The notes under the pieces: model-generated
Databases searched by the model: none
What the model saw: only the letters and a program-made list of their open reading frames with translations
Told to the model about the DNA's origin: nothing
Source: Yersinia mollaretii ATCC 43969
Lineage (GTDB): Bacteria > Pseudomonadota > Gammaproteobacteria > Enterobacterales > Enterobacteriaceae
DNA: 64,000 nucleotides
Assembly (NCBI RefSeq): GCF_013282725.1
Contig: NZ_CP054043.1
Coordinates: forward strand, 186,001 to 250,000
Direction: 5' to 3'
Made by a program: the position numbers and the translations under genes
Part shown: piece after piece, positions 1 to 9,409 of the stretch
Numbering within the stretch: position 1 is the stretch's first letter
Layout of the letters: each line of letters starts with the position of its first letter

Positions 1-629
1 AATGGCCCATGGCGGGTAAAGCGCTCAAAGGCACGGCCCTCGGGCAGCTCGGAGGTAGTGACGTTAGCAATCACCGCAATCTGCTGGTAATCCTGCTGTT
101 GCCACTGAATGTTGCAGGCACGGGCGAGTGTCGAGTGAGAACCATCTGCCGCGACCAGTAATTTGGCGCTCAGTTGTTGACCGTTATCCAATGTCACACA
201 GGCGGATTCCGCAGTGCGAACCACATCTACCACGGTTGCCGGGCAATGTAGCGTCACACCCGGCGCTTTCTGCAACAAGGCGAACAGCCGTTGACCGGCA
301 TCGTGCAACTCAATGACATGGCCCAGCGCTGGAACGCGATAGTCGTGCGCCCGTAAATTTACAAAGCCGGAATGCCCGCTATCACTGACGTGGACATGAT
401 CAATGGCGGTGGCACAATCAGCCAGTGCCGACCAAATACCAATGCGGTCCAGTTGCTGACAGGTGCCCTGCGCCAGCGCAATCGCTCGGGCATCAAAGCC
501 CGGATGCGCACGATTGTCGGGTTGCTGCGCCTCCACCAGCGCGACTGGCACTCTCCCTTGCGTCAGCGATGAAATCGCCAGCGCCAGTGTCGCCCCAGCC
601 ATACCTCCCCCCACAATGATCACGCTCAT
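1..629 (-). CDS. ubiH: 2-octaprenyl-6-methoxyphenol hydroxylase, partial (3' end outside window)
   Basis: FAD-dependent monooxygenase of aerobic ubiquinone biosynthesis, acting on octaprenyl-methoxyphenol at the inner membrane. About 209 residues are visible. They start MSVIIVGGGMAGATLAL, the N-terminal FAD-binding GxGxxG-type Rossmann motif. The segment FDARAIALAQGTCQQLDRIG and the later LLVAADGSHSTLAR are typical of the UbiH/UbiF/VisC family. The ATG lies three bases after the pepP stop, so the two are cotranscribed, as in the E. coli ygfB-pepP-ubiH-ubiI operon. The gene runs off the left edge, so its C-terminus cannot be judged. UbiH is preferred over its paralogues mainly because of the gene order. 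Confidence 0.93.
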   Translation of the reverse strand, partial: MSVIIVGGGMAGATLALAISSLTQGRVPVALVEAQQPDNRAHPGFDARAIALAQGTCQQLDRIGIWSALADCATAIDHVHVSDSGHSGFVNLRAHDYRVPALGHVIELHDAGQRLFALLQKAPGVTLHCPATVVDVVRTAESACVTLDNGQQLSAKLLVAADGSHSTLARACNIQWQQQDYQQIAVIANVTTSELPEGRAFERFTRHGP

Positions 630-632
630 GTG

Positions 633-1946
633 TTATCTCGCCGCTGCCATTAATGCTTCGATGGCATCGGGATCTTTTACCACACTGGCGGTCAGGTTTT
701 CATTGCCGTCAGCCGTGATCACAATGTCATCCTCAATACGGATACCAATGCCGCGATATTGTACGGGAACATCCGCATCGGGCGCGATGTACAGGCCCGG
801 TTCGATGGTCAGCACCATACCCGGCTCAAGTGTGCGGCCACGATCACTGTTGATATAGTCGCCGACATCATGGACATCCAGCCCCAGCCAGTGGCTCAAC
901 CCGTGCATAAAGAAGGGCTTATGAGCCTGCTCCACGATGAGTTGCTCGATATCACCTTTCAGAATGCCCAAATCGACCAAACCGGTCACCATGATGCGCA
1001 CGACCTGCTCCGTCACTTCACGAATGCTGGTGCCAGGGCGGAACAGTTCGAGTGATTTGTTAATCGACGCCAGCACGATGTCATAAATCGCGCGCTGTGC
1101 CGGGGTAAATTTGCCATTCACCGGGAAGGTGCGGGTAATATCGCCCGCGTAGCCCTGATATTCGCAGCCCGCATCGATGAGTACCAGTTCGCCATCCCGC
1201 AGTTCACACTCATTTTCGGTGTAGTGCAGGATGCAGCCGTTTTCACCGCCGCCGACGATGGTGTTATAAGCTGGATAGCGCGCCCCGTGGCGGGTAAATT
1301 CATGCAGAATCTCCCCTTCCAACTGGTATTCAAACATACCGGGGCGACATTTTTCCATGGCACGAGTGTGGGCCAGCGCACTGATTTCCCCAGCGCGGCG
1401 CATCACGGCAATCTCCTCTTCTGACTTGAATAGCCGCATTTCATGCAACCATGGCCGCCAGTCAGTTAAGGTCGCGGGCGCCCGCAGATTTTTACGGAAA
1501 CCGTTACGTAATCTCTCCAGCGCGGCAAAAACAATTTTATCGGCGTAGGCGTATTGGCCCTGCGCGTGATAGACCACATCAAGGCGATTGAGCAGCAGAT
1601 AGAGTTGTTCGTCGATCTCATCGAAAGGCAATGCCCGCACGATCCCTAGCTTCTCGGGGGCGGCTTCCTGCCCTAAGCGGCGACCAAACCAGATTTCAGC
1701 GGTTAAATCCCGCACCCGGTTAAACAGCACGCTGTGGTTATGCGTCTCATCACTTTTCACCAGAATCAGCACCGCTTGCGGCTCATTGAAGCCAGTCAGG
1801 TAGCTGAAATCGCTGTTCTGCCGATACGGATATTCAGAATCCGCGCTGCGTGTGGCTTCAGGTGCCGCAAAAAACATTGCCGCACTCCCCGGAACCATCT
1901 TCGCCAATAGCGCCTGACGGCGGTTCTGGTACTCTTGCTGAGTCAT
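633..1946 (-). CDS. pepP: Xaa-Pro aminopeptidase P
   Basis: Cytoplasmic M24B metallopeptidase that removes an N-terminal residue preceding proline. It has 437 residues, close to the usual length of about 440. The N-terminal half (from MTQQEYQNRRQALLAKM) is the creatinase-like domain. The C-terminal pita-bread domain carries the metal ligands: the two Asp in VLIDAGCEYQGYAGDITRTF, the His in HGLSHWLGLDVHDVGD, and the Glu residues in TIEPGLYIAP and GIRIEDDIVIT. It lies between ygfB (59 bp upstream) and ubiH (3 bp downstream) on the same strand, consistent with one operon. Start ATG is preceded by an AGGAGG-like site. Confidence 0.97.
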   Translation of the reverse strand: MTQQEYQNRRQALLAKMVPGSAAMFFAAPEATRSADSEYPYRQNSDFSYLTGFNEPQAVLILVKSDETHNHSVLFNRVRDLTAEIWFGRRLGQEAAPEKLGIVRALPFDEIDEQLYLLLNRLDVVYHAQGQYAYADKIVFAALERLRNGFRKNLRAPATLTDWRPWLHEMRLFKSEEEIAVMRRAGEISALAHTRAMEKCRPGMFEYQLEGEILHEFTRHGARYPAYNTIVGGGENGCILHYTENECELRDGELVLIDAGCEYQGYAGDITRTFPVNGKFTPAQRAIYDIVLASINKSLELFRPGTSIREVTEQVVRIMVTGLVDLGILKGDIEQLIVEQAHKPFFMHGLSHWLGLDVHDVGDYINSDRGRTLEPGMVLTIEPGLYIAPDADVPVQYRGIGIRIEDDIVITADGNENLTASVVKDPDAIEALMAAAR

Positions 1947-2005
1947 TACACCCTCCTGAAATATCCGTTTTAATCGCCTGAACTCAACATATTACACTGT
2001 TCTAA

Positions 2006-2584
2006 TCAATGTAATGTCGGCTTGCGCATCTCTGGTGCTGTCGGTTTTTCTTGCGTAAATTCGATATGGCACAAAATAGAGGCCACACGCACATACTCAA
2101 TAACCTCTTCCAAGGATTGGGCCAGCTCTTCCTGATCTTCATCTTCGTCATAGCCTAACTGAGCGATATTACGCAGATCGTCGATAGCTTCACCCACTTC
2201 CCCTTTCACTTGCGCCAATTTCGGTTGCAGCATCCCAAGCCCTAGTAGGAAATGGTTCACCCAACCGGATAATGCATCAGCGCGCTCAAATACCGTAATC
2301 TCTTCCCCTTCAGGGATCAGCAACTGAAACATAAAACCTTCATTTTCCAGTGCATCTTGTGTTGCTTGATGTAACTGCTGTAACTGCAAACCTAGGGTTT
2401 GCGGGAAGGCAACACCGTCGTTGGTCAGGTCATGCACCATCACGCGCCAACCCTCGTCTTTGCTGCCACCGCAGAGCATGCCGCTGATCAGGCCATGCAT
2501 TTCAGCGGGGGTTAATGCCACTGCTTGCTGGTTCAATGCCAGAGCAACGGATTGATAAGTGGGTAATGTATTCTCTATAGACAT
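2006..2584 (-). CDS. ygfB: UPF0149 (YecA-like) family protein YgfB
   Basis: 192-residue acidic cytoplasmic protein of the UPF0149/YgfB family. Family features include [13 protein letters not shown] near the N-terminus and a central [14 protein letters not shown]. An acidic patch, [20 protein letters not shown], lies near the C-terminus. No catalytic motif is visible and no enzymatic role is claimed. It is the first gene of the leftward ygfB-pepP-ubiH run and diverges from zapA, as in E. coli. The ATG at 2584 starts [20 protein letters not shown]. An ERIC-like remnant lies in the divergent promoter gap. Confidence 0.93.
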   Translation of the reverse strand: MSIENTLPTYQSVALALNQQAVALTPAEMHGLISGMLCGGSKDEGWRVMVHDLTNDGVAFPQTLGLQLQQLHQATQDALENEGFMFQLLIPEGEEITVFERADALSGWVNHFLLGLGMLQPKLAQVKGEVGEAIDDLRNIAQLGYDEDEDQEELAQSLEEVIEYVRVASILCHIEFTQEKPTAPEMRKPTLH

Positions 2585-2665
2585 GCGTATTGGTCATCGT
2601 TGGCTGGATAAGTTCATGTTATGCTACCATCAAGCTCAGTCCCTATACCAGAAACGCAATGCCAT

Positions 2666-2746
2666 ATGCCCTATAGATTTCGAGATGTGGGAAGGTGGCA
2701 AACGAGAGCAGCCAACACAACGGCAACTTGAAAGATGGCGGGTATA
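2666..2746 (+). repeat. Internally deleted ERIC-like element
   Basis: The right part (from about 2706, GCAGCCAACACAACGGCAAC, to GGCGGGTAT) matches the terminal part of enterobacterial ERIC. The left part (ATGCCCTATAGATTTCGAG) is its inverted partner. The central hairpin found in full copies elsewhere in this window (the AAGTCAGTGATTCGGG block) is missing. The element sits in the ygfB/zapA divergent gap and probably forms part of the zapA 5' leader. Confidence 0.6.
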
Positions 2747-2856
2747 AAGGGGTTGTATCTTGGTAAACAGGAATATATAGTGACGCCCGCTTTGCAACCA
2801 CGAGCAATTTGCCTTTGGTTTTCAAGGCTGGCGCGAAAATTAGTCAGGAAGGTGGC

Positions 2857-3186
2857 ATGTCTGCACAACCGGTAGATATTCAAATTTTTGGTCGCTCGTT
2901 AAGAGTTAACTGTCCGCCAGAACAACAAGACGCGTTGAATATGGCTGCAGAAGATCTTAACCAACGGTTGCAAGATCTTAAAGTTCGCACTAGAGTCACG
3001 AATACTGAGCAGTTAGTTTTTATCGCGGCATTGAACGTCTGTCACGAATTAGCTCAGGAGAGGTTGAAAACCCGTGACTATGCATCCAATATGGAGCAAC
3101 GTATTCGGATGTTACAACAGACCATTGAACAGGCGCTGCTTGAACAAGGTCGCATCTCTGAACGTCAAGATGCACAGTTTGAATAA
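2857..3186 (+). CDS. zapA: Cell division protein ZapA
   Basis: Small cytosolic protein that bundles FtsZ filaments at the Z-ring and recruits ZapB. It has 109 residues, the same length as E. coli ZapA, starting [22 protein letters not shown]-terminal coiled coil runs around residues 65-105 ([20 protein letters not shown]). An upstream in-frame ATG at 2809 exists, but 2857 is chosen because AGGAAGG sits at normal spacing before it and the family begins there. 6S RNA follows immediately downstream, the conserved enterobacterial arrangement. Confidence 0.96.
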   Translation: MSAQPVDIQIFGRSLRVNCPPEQQDALNMAAEDLNQRLQDLKVRTRVTNTEQLVFIAALNVCHELAQERLKTRDYASNMEQRIRMLQQTIEQALLEQGRISERQDAQFE

Positions 3187-3223
3187 ATCTCTGTTGAATG
3201 ATAGATTCAATAGCGAGTAAAGA

Positions 3224-3407
3224 ATTTCTCTGAGGTGTTTGCCAGCGGGCCAGTCCCCTGAGCCGATATTTAATACCAACAGAATGTAGTGCCTCCGTAA
3301 CTGGTGCGCATGCTCGGTCCGCCGAGAAGCCTTAAGGTTGCGACGCTGCGTTCACCTTGAACCATGGGTTCAAGGGTTACAGCCTGCGGCGGCATCTCGG
3401 AGATCCC
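3224..3407 (+). ncRNA. ssrS: 6S RNA
   Basis: About 184 nt that closely match enterobacterial 6S RNA: ATTTCTCTGAG at the 5' end, AGCGGGCCAGTCCCCTGAGC, TGCTCGGTCCGCCGAGAAGC in the middle, and a closing 3' strand ending GGCGGCATCTCGGAGATCCC. The 5' and 3' ends can pair into the closing stem. 6S RNA mimics an open promoter and sequesters sigma-70 RNA polymerase in stationary phase. Its place between zapA and ygfA is conserved. The ends are assigned by similarity to E. coli and may be off by a few bases. Confidence 0.96.
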
Positions 3408-3487
3408 TTTCTTATCGGGTAACTGATATTTTGAGTTATCACGTTCGTTTTGACAGAAGCTATTTTCCACGCCTTTAAGTCAATCAC

Positions 3488-4084
3488 ATGCCTTTGAATC
3501 CACAACACGCCCTTGAGCGGCAAAATATTCGCAAAGAGATTCGTGAGCGTCGACGTCTTTTAACGCCTGAGCAACAGCAGCGCGCAGCCAATTTGGCCGC
3601 CACTCATCTCGCTACACATAATAAAATTCAGCAGGCCAACACCGTCGCGATATTTCTCTCCTTTGATGGCGAACTGGATACTGCTCCTATCATTGCGTTG
3701 TTGTGGCAACAGCAAAAACAGGTTTACCTGCCTGTTCTCCACCCTTTCAGCCCCGGCAATCTATTATTTCTCCGCTATCGTCCCGATAGCCAGCTCATCC
3801 GTAATCGCTTGAAAATTCTGGAACCCCAGCTTGATCTCCGTGAAGTTCTCCCCCTCAATCAACTGGATGTGGTGATTACCCCCTTGGTGGCCTTTGATTG
3901 CCATGGTCAGCGCTTAGGTATGGGGGGCGGCTTTTATGACCGCACACTGCAACACTGGCAGCAAGGTGGCCCCTATCCCATCGGACTGGCCCATGATTGC
4001 CAACGCGTCGAGCATTTACCGAGTGAATATTGGGATGTGCCTCTGCCCGAGATTGTGACCCCCGAGAAAGTGTGGCGCTGGTGA
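3488..4084 (+). CDS. ygfA: 5-formyltetrahydrofolate cyclo-ligase
   Basis: ATP-dependent conversion of 5-formyl-THF to 5,10-methenyl-THF. It has 198 residues. The family signature is RLGMGGGFYDRTLQHW near residue 140, and the segment FLSFDGELDTAPII is also conserved. It lies directly downstream of 6S RNA, a coupling seen across enterobacteria where ssrS and this gene are cotranscribed. A rho-independent terminator follows at 4106-4138. The ATG at 3488 gives an N-terminus about 16 residues longer than E. coli YgfA. This is plausible given its basic helical start, but a later start is not excluded. Confidence 0.93.
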   Translation: MPLNPQHALERQNIRKEIRERRRLLTPEQQQRAANLAATHLATHNKIQQANTVAIFLSFDGELDTAPIIALLWQQQKQVYLPVLHPFSPGNLLFLRYRPDSQLIRNRLKILEPQLDLREVLPLNQLDVVITPLVAFDCHGQRLGMGGGFYDRTLQHWQQGGPYPIGLAHDCQRVEHLPSEYWDVPLPEIVTPEKVWRW

Positions 4085-4105
4085 GGTAGGGCTTTCAACA
4101 TAAAA

Positions 4106-4138
4106 AAACACCCGAAATCTTATACAAAGCGGGTGTTT
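4106..4138 (+). terminator. Rho-independent terminator after ygfA
   Basis: Nine-base perfect stem AAACACCCG / CGGGTGTTT with a 15-base loop, ending in T. A-rich sequence before the stem also gives a T-run on the other strand, so it may work in both directions between the convergent ygfA and serA. Confidence 0.75.
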
Positions 4139-4162
4139 AGTCATATCAGTACAACATTTATC

Positions 4163-4289
<127 letters not shown>

Positions 4290-5531
4290 TTAGTAGAGCA
4301 AGCGAGCGCGGATGGTCCCTGGAATCGACTTCATTGCCTGCAATGCTTTATCTGCATTATCTGGATCATCGGTTTCAACGTCGATCACGACGTAACCGAT
4401 TTCAGCGCTGGTTTGCAAATACTGCGCGGCGATGTTGACGTTCTGCTCAGCAAAAATTTTGTTAATACTGGTCAGAATACCGGGGCGATTCTCATGGATA
4501 TGCAGCAGACGGCGAGTATTATCACCATGGGCTGGCAGAGAAACTTCCGGGAAGTTAACCGCTGACAGCGTAGAGCCGTTATCGGAGTACTTCGCCAGTT
4601 TACCGGCCACTTCATCACCGATATTTTCCTGCGCTTCCTGAGTCGAACCACCGATATGTGGAGTCAATAACACATTATCAAATTCGCACAATGGTGAATT
4701 GAACGGGTCTTTATTGGTGGCTGGCTCTTCCGGGAAGACGTCGATTGCCGCCCCTGCCAGATGATTGCTCGCCAAAGCCTCACACAGGGCCGGGATATCA
4801 ACCACAGTACCGCGTGAGGCGTTAATCAGCATCGCGCCGGGCTTCATCAGGGCCAACTGCTCAGGACCAATCATGTTTTTGGTGGAGTGATTTTCCGGTA
4901 CGTGCAGACTAATCACATCACTCATATTCAGTAAATCAGACAGGTGGCGAACCTGTTGTGCATTCCCCAACGACAGCTTATTTTCGATATCGTAGAAGAA
5001 CACTTTCATGCCGACACTTTCAGCCAGAATACCCAGCTGTGTACCGATATGACCATAACCGATGATACCCAGTTTCTTGCCACGGGCTTCATAGGAGCCG
5101 ACGGCCAGCTTGTTCCACTCGCCACGATGTGCTTTGGCGTTAGCCGATGGAATGCCCCGGAACATCAGCAGTAACTCGCCCAGCACCATTTCGGCCACCG
5201 AACGGGTATTGGAGAAAGGCGCATTGAATACCGGCACACCGCGCTTAGTGGCCGCCTTTAAATCAACCTGATTGGTACCGATACAGAAACAACCTACCGC
5301 AACCAATTTTTCTGCTGCGGCAAAAACTTCTTCGGACAGATGCGTGCGCGATCGAATTCCGACGAAGTGGGCATCACGAATAGACTCTTTCAGTGATTCG
5401 GTGTCTAAGGCACCTTTATGGTATTCAATATTGCTATATCCGGCTGCACGCAGATTATCAACTGTGCTCTGGTGCACCCCTTCCACTAACAGAAACTTAA
5501 TTCTGTCTTTCTCCAGTGATACTTTTGCCAT
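4290..5531 (-). CDS. serA: D-3-phosphoglycerate dehydrogenase
   Basis: First step of serine synthesis: 3-phosphoglycerate to 3-phosphohydroxypyruvate with NAD. It has 413 residues, as in enteric SerA. The NAD-binding motif is GIIGYGHIGTQLG. The catalytic Arg is in NASRGTVVDI, the Glu in FPEEPA and the His in TPHIGGST. The C-terminal about 75 residues (RLLHIHENRPGILTSINKIF) form the ACT domain that binds serine for feedback inhibition. The gene is convergent with ygfA and followed downstream by rpiA on the opposite side of a 313-bp gap. Start MAKVSLEKDRIKFLLVEG matches the family. Confidence 0.97.
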   Translation of the reverse strand: MAKVSLEKDRIKFLLVEGVHQSTVDNLRAAGYSNIEYHKGALDTESLKESIRDAHFVGIRSRTHLSEEVFAAAEKLVAVGCFCIGTNQVDLKAATKRGVPVFNAPFSNTRSVAEMVLGELLLMFRGIPSANAKAHRGEWNKLAVGSYEARGKKLGIIGYGHIGTQLGILAESVGMKVFFYDIENKLSLGNAQQVRHLSDLLNMSDVISLHVPENHSTKNMIGPEQLALMKPGAMLINASRGTVVDIPALCEALASNHLAGAAIDVFPEEPATNKDPFNSPLCEFDNVLLTPHIGGSTQEAQENIGDEVAGKLAKYSDNGSTLSAVNFPEVSLPAHGDNTRRLLHIHENRPGILTSINKIFAEQNVNIAAQYLQTSAEIGYVVIDVETDDPDNADKALQAMKSIPGTIRARLLY

Positions 5532-5844
5532 GTCCCCGACCCTATTTTCAGACTTCAGATGTGGCTGCCGCTATCGAATGAATCCGGTCAGCACCCTGTC
5601 AACATAACAAATATTACGCGGGCAGCAATACAAACGATTGCCTGTCTATCAGCATAACCATCAGCACAAATGTTAATTTATGGAATAAAAAACTGGCGGC
5701 GAGAGGGTTAATGGCAGGTTAATAAATTGAAATGACGAAATGTGATATATATCACCAAATTTAACGTTTTTAAGAAAAGATATTTAAAGGCGAAAATTAT
5801 CAGGGTGAAGTCAATAAACCACACCCTGAATAAGGTTTAGCCGA
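5532..5844. other. serA-rpiA intergenic region (313 bp)
   Basis: No gene is evident. The part next to serA (5532-5780) is AT-rich and must hold the serA promoter, probably with Lrp control as in E. coli, although no specific site could be assigned. A 7-bp stem, CAGGGTG (5801-5807) / CACCCTG (5822-5828), lies just after the rpiA stop and probably ends rpiA transcription on the minus strand. Confidence 0.5.
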
Positions 5845-6504
5845 TTATTTGACGATCGTCTTCACACCCTCAGCGGTACCAATCAGTGCCACATCAGCAC
5901 CACGGTTAGCAAATAATCCAACCGTAACCACACCCGCAATCCCATTGATTTTATTCTCTAATGCAATGGCATCCAAAATCGTCAGATTATGCACATCCAA
6001 AATCACGTTGCCGTTATCAGTCAGCACATTTTGGCGGTACTCAGGTAATCCACCCAGCTTAACCAACTCGCGGGCCACGTAAGAGCGGGCCATCGGGATC
6101 ACTTCGACGGGCAGCGGGAACTTACCCAGTACATCAACCTGCTTGGTCGCATCGGCGATGCAGATAAACTGGCGGGCGATGGCCGCAATGATTTTTTCGC
6201 GGGTCAAGGCCGCACCGCCGCCTTTGATCATCTGCATATGGCCGTTAATTTCATCCGCGCCATCAACATAGATATCCAGTACATCCACTTCGTTGCAATC
6301 AAAGACATGAATACCGTAACTTTTCAGTTTAGCGGTAGAGGCGTCAGAGCTGGAAACCGCCCCTTCGATTTGATCTTTGATGGAGCCGAGGGCATCAATA
6401 AAGTGTGCTGCGGTTGAGCCAGTGCCGACGCCGACGATAGTGCCGGGTTTGACATAATCTAATGCTGCCCAGCCCACTGCTTTTTTAAGTTCATCCTGAG
6501 TCAT
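5845..6504 (-). CDS. rpiA: Ribose-5-phosphate isomerase A
   Basis: Interconverts ribose-5-phosphate and ribulose-5-phosphate in the pentose phosphate pathway. It has 219 residues, the standard RpiA length. Visible motifs are [15 protein letters not shown] (phosphate loop), [27 protein letters not shown] (active-site Asp/Asp/Glu and Lys), and a C-terminal [15 protein letters not shown]. The ATG at 6504 is preceded by a GGTGAG-like site. It diverges from argP, as in E. coli, and tktA lies further along the same window. Confidence 0.97.
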   Translation of the reverse strand: MTQDELKKAVGWAALDYVKPGTIVGVGTGSTAAHFIDALGSIKDQIEGAVSSSDASTAKLKSYGIHVFDCNEVDVLDIYVDGADEINGHMQMIKGGGAALTREKIIAAIARQFICIADATKQVDVLGKFPLPVEVIPMARSYVARELVKLGGLPEYRQNVLTDNGNVILDVHNLTILDAIALENKINGIAGVVTVGLFANRGADVALIGTAEGVKTIVK

Positions 6505-6735
6505 GGTGAGTTCACTGCCTATGCTATGAAAAAACTGTACCCATTATAGAACATGCGCAGAATAAAACGTCTCGATAAAGCGGGCTTATGACGCGGTTAA
6601 TTCTAGCTGGATCACAGTTATACCGGTTTATTTATGGCTGGCACTTTAGTATTCAGCCAAAGCAAAATGACCAAAATGTAGCGACGAAATGTGGCATAGT
6701 GCGGTATCGACTTAATATTTGGAGAGATGACTCCG

Positions 6736-7629
6736 ATGAAACGCCCAGACTACCGTACGCTACAAGCGCTGGACGCGGTGATCCGTGAACGCGGTTTTGA
6801 ACGCGCGGCACAAAAACTCTGCATCACCCAATCGGCGGTATCTCAACGCATTAAGCAGTTGGAGAACTTGTTCGGTCAGCCGCTGTTAGTGCGCACTGTG
6901 CCCCCTCGTCCTACAGAGCAAGGGCAGAAGTTGCTCGCGTTGCTGCATCAAGTTGAGTTGCTGGAAGAGGAGTGGCTCGGCAATGATAATGGGGTGGATA
7001 CGCCGCTACTGCTCTCTTTGGCGGTCAACGCCGACAGTCTGGCGACTTGGCTGTTACCGGCATTGAAACCGGTGCTGGCAGACTCTCCTATCCGGCTTAA
7101 TTTGCAGGTTGAAGATGAAACCCGGACGCAGGAGCGGTTACGCCGTGGTGAAGTAGTGGGGGCGGTCAGTATCCAGCCACAGCCGCTGCCGAGCTGCTTG
7201 GTCGATCAACTTGGCGCACTGGATTATCTGTTTGTGGCCTCCAAACCCTTCGCTGAACGCTACTTCCCTAATGGCGTGACCCGCTCGGCCTTGCTGAAAG
7301 CCCCCGCAGTCGCCTTTGACCATTTGGATGATATGCATCAGGCGTTTTTACAGCAGAATTTTGATTTATCCCCCGGCAGTGTGCCTTGCCACATCGTTAA
7401 CTCGTCGGAAGCTTTTGTGCAGTTGGCAAGGCAAGGCACGACCTGCTGCATGATCCCACATCTGCAAATCGAAAAAGAGCTGGCGTCAGGCGAATTGATT
7501 GATTTGACGCCGGGATTGCGGCAGCGGCGGATGCTGTTCTGGCACCGCTTTGCACCCGAAAGTCGGACAATGAGAAAGGTGACTGACGCCCTATTATCTT
7601 ACGGGCGTCAGGTATTACGGCAGGACTGA
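6736..7629 (+). CDS. argP: LysR-type regulator ArgP (IciA)
   Basis: Transcription factor that activates argO and other genes, with lysine and arginine as effectors. It has 297 residues and is nearly identical in plan to E. coli ArgP. The N-terminal helix-turn-helix is [20 protein letters not shown], followed by the effector domain ([38 protein letters not shown]). ATG 6736 is preferred over the in-frame ATG at 6727, because GGAGAG at 6721-6726 is properly spaced only for the second and the family starts [10 protein letters not shown]. Its likely target argO is two genes downstream. It ends one base before the convergent yggE stop. Confidence 0.96.
   Translation: MKRPDYRTLQALDAVIRERGFERAAQKLCITQSAVSQRIKQLENLFGQPLLVRTVPPRPTEQGQKLLALLHQVELLEEEWLGNDNGVDTPLLLSLAVNADSLATWLLPALKPVLADSPIRLNLQVEDETRTQERLRRGEVVGAVSIQPQPLPSCLVDQLGALDYLFVASKPFAERYFPNGVTRSALLKAPAVAFDHLDDMHQAFLQQNFDLSPGSVPCHIVNSSEAFVQLARQGTTCCMIPHLQIEKELASGELIDLTPGLRQRRMLFWHRFAPESRTMRKVTDALLSYGRQVLRQD
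7583..7611. terminator. 9-bp perfect hairpin inside the argP 3' end
   Basis: CTGACGCCC / GGGCGTCAG with an 11-base spacer. It lies inside the last codons of argP and immediately past the stop of the convergent yggE. With no intergenic space between these genes, it may serve as a transcription end signal. No strong T-run follows on either strand, so this is tentative. Confidence 0.4.
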
Positions 7630-7630
7630 G

Positions 7631-8377
7631 TTATTTGGCGGCGGCAGTGCTCGCCGTTTGCAGCTCAAATACGACATCAACCTGATCATCGAAATGGATG
7701 GTCTGCTGTTCGTAAGTCTGGGCAGCATCTGTGGCCGGTGCGGCTTCAGCGCTCTTAAACATGCGGGCTACCGGCATCGGCTGGTAGTTTGCCACATGGT
7801 AACGAATGCTGTAGACCGGCCCCAGTTTGACCTTAAACCCTTCCGCTAAAGAACCGGCTTGGCTTATCGCGTTCTCAATGGCTTTTTTGCGCGCCTGTTC
7901 ACGATAAGTGTCCGGATTTGCTACCCCAAGCTCTACCGCGCGGATCTCATTCAGGCCCGATTTTAGCGCCCCATCCAGCAGCTCGTTCAACTTATCAAGC
8001 TGGCGTAGGGTGACCTGAACCTGACGCACAGCACGATAGCCCTTCAAGACGGCTTCACCCGTTTTCTGGTAATCATATTCAGGCTGGGTGCGAATATTGG
8101 CGGCATTGATATCTTTCTTATCTATGCCACTTTTACGTAGAAAATCAAAATATTGCGCGACGCGGGTATCAGCCTGTTTTTTAGCATCGGCAGCATCTTT
8201 GGCCGATACACTGACCTCGATGGCAATGGTGGCGATATCCGGCGTCGCATCAACACTGGCCGTACCGGAGGTGACAACATGCGGCCCTTCCGGCACTTCG
8301 GCGGCCTGAACTTGTAGTGCCATAGGTAATGTCCCTAATCCCATCATTGCGGCCAAAGCCAATGCCTTCAACTTCAC
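7631..8377 (-). CDS. yggE: SIMPL-domain periplasmic protein YggE
   Basis: 248-residue exported protein of the SIMPL (DUF541) family, linked in E. coli to oxidative-stress tolerance. Its biochemical activity is not established. A signal peptide precedes AEVPEGPHVVTSGTASVDA, with probable cleavage after LQVQA. Core family motifs are PDIATIAIEVSV and LKGYRAVRQVQVTLRQLDKL. The GTG at 8377 is chosen as start because GGAGG lies four bases before it and it gives a normal signal sequence. The ATG at 8398 would place the ribosome site inside the gene. Confidence 0.92.
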   Translation of the reverse strand: MKLKALALAAMMGLGTLPMALQVQAAEVPEGPHVVTSGTASVDATPDIATIAIEVSVSAKDAADAKKQADTRVAQYFDFLRKSGIDKKDINAANIRTQPEYDYQKTGEAVLKGYRAVRQVQVTLRQLDKLNELLDGALKSGLNEIRAVELGVANPDTYREQARKKAIENAISQAGSLAEGFKVKLGPVYSIRYHVANYQPMPVARMFKSAEAAPATDAAQTYEQQTIHFDDQVDVVFELQTASTAAAK

Positions 8378-8579
8378 GGTGCCTCCTAATATATGCATGA
8401 CAAATCAATCTACGCCAACCAGATAACCAGTGAATTCAATCAGCCACAAATACATTTGCAGTTAATTACACTTGCTGGAATCTTATTGGCAGCGTGATGA
8501 GTTTGCCGTCGATAGTCCCATTAACACATCAACCGTAGCATATCTTACGAAGCATGGGATTCGGATTAATGATAAAAAC

Positions 8580-9197
8580 TCACAGATTTAATCCCTGTTG
8601 CGCTAACTGAAAAGCGATAAACCACATCACGCCCCCCACCAGTAAATTTATCACTCGCTGCGAAGTTGGGCGGTTGAGCCAAGGCGATAACCATGCCGCC
8701 AGCAGCGCCAGTGCAAAGAACCAGACCACAGACGCGCTGACCGCCCCGAAAGCAAACCAAGGTCGCACATCAGGTAGCAGTTGACCGCCGAGACTCCCCA
8801 GCACCACAAAAGTGTCGAGATAAACATGCGGGTTGAGCCACGTCACCGCCAGCAGCGTAACAACAATCGGCCAGCGACCCTGCGCACCAGCACTGGCAGA
8901 CGCGGAGGCATTATCTCCCCGCCACGCGGAGACTAAAGCTCCCCAGCCATACCACAGCAGGAAAGCCACGCCCCCCCAAGTCACCAGCGCTAGCAGCAAT
9001 GGCGAGCGACTCAGCAGCGCACTGCCGCCAAAAATGCCCGCACAAATCAGAATAATGTCACTCAAGGCGCACAGTGAGGCACTCATCAAGTGATGTTGCC
9101 GCTTGATACCCTGATTCATCACGAAGGCATTTTGTGGCCCAAGGGGCAGAATCATCGCGGCACTGAGGGCAAAACCTTGCAAAAACACAGCTAACAT
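8580..9197 (-). CDS. argO: L-arginine exporter ArgO
   Basis: Inner-membrane LysE-family exporter for arginine. It has 205 residues and about five to six membrane helices. The LysE family signature is [18 protein letters not shown], here [19 protein letters not shown] at the N-terminus. [20 protein letters not shown] is also conserved. ATG 9197 has AGAGGTAAC just before it, and the family begins MxxxFxQGFAL there. The longer reading from 9257 is not supported. Expression is expected to depend on ArgP, encoded at 6736-7629. The AT-rich stretch 9260-9345 is the likely control region. Confidence 0.95.
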   Translation of the reverse strand: MLAVFLQGFALSAAMILPLGPQNAFVMNQGIKRQHHLMSASLCALSDIILICAGIFGGSALLSRSPLLLALVTWGGVAFLLWYGWGALVSAWRGDNASASASAGAQGRWPIVVTLLAVTWLNPHVYLDTFVVLGSLGGQLLPDVRPWFAFGAVSASVVWFFALALLAAWLSPWLNRPTSQRVINLLVGGVMWFIAFQLAQQGLNL

Positions 9198-9409
9198 ACT
9201 GTTACCTCTAAAAATACTCATAACGCACTGAGGGGATAGGAGAACAATTAGCAGCATAATACGGGGAGATAATCATCAGAGGAAATTGATATTTCTTATC
9301 AACTATAAGTAAAACTAATAATCGATAAATTGAAGCGAGTTGGCGGGAAGAAGAGAAGATAAACGGGCCAATAACAGCCCGTTTTGACAGGATTTACCTC
9401 GGCCCAGCT

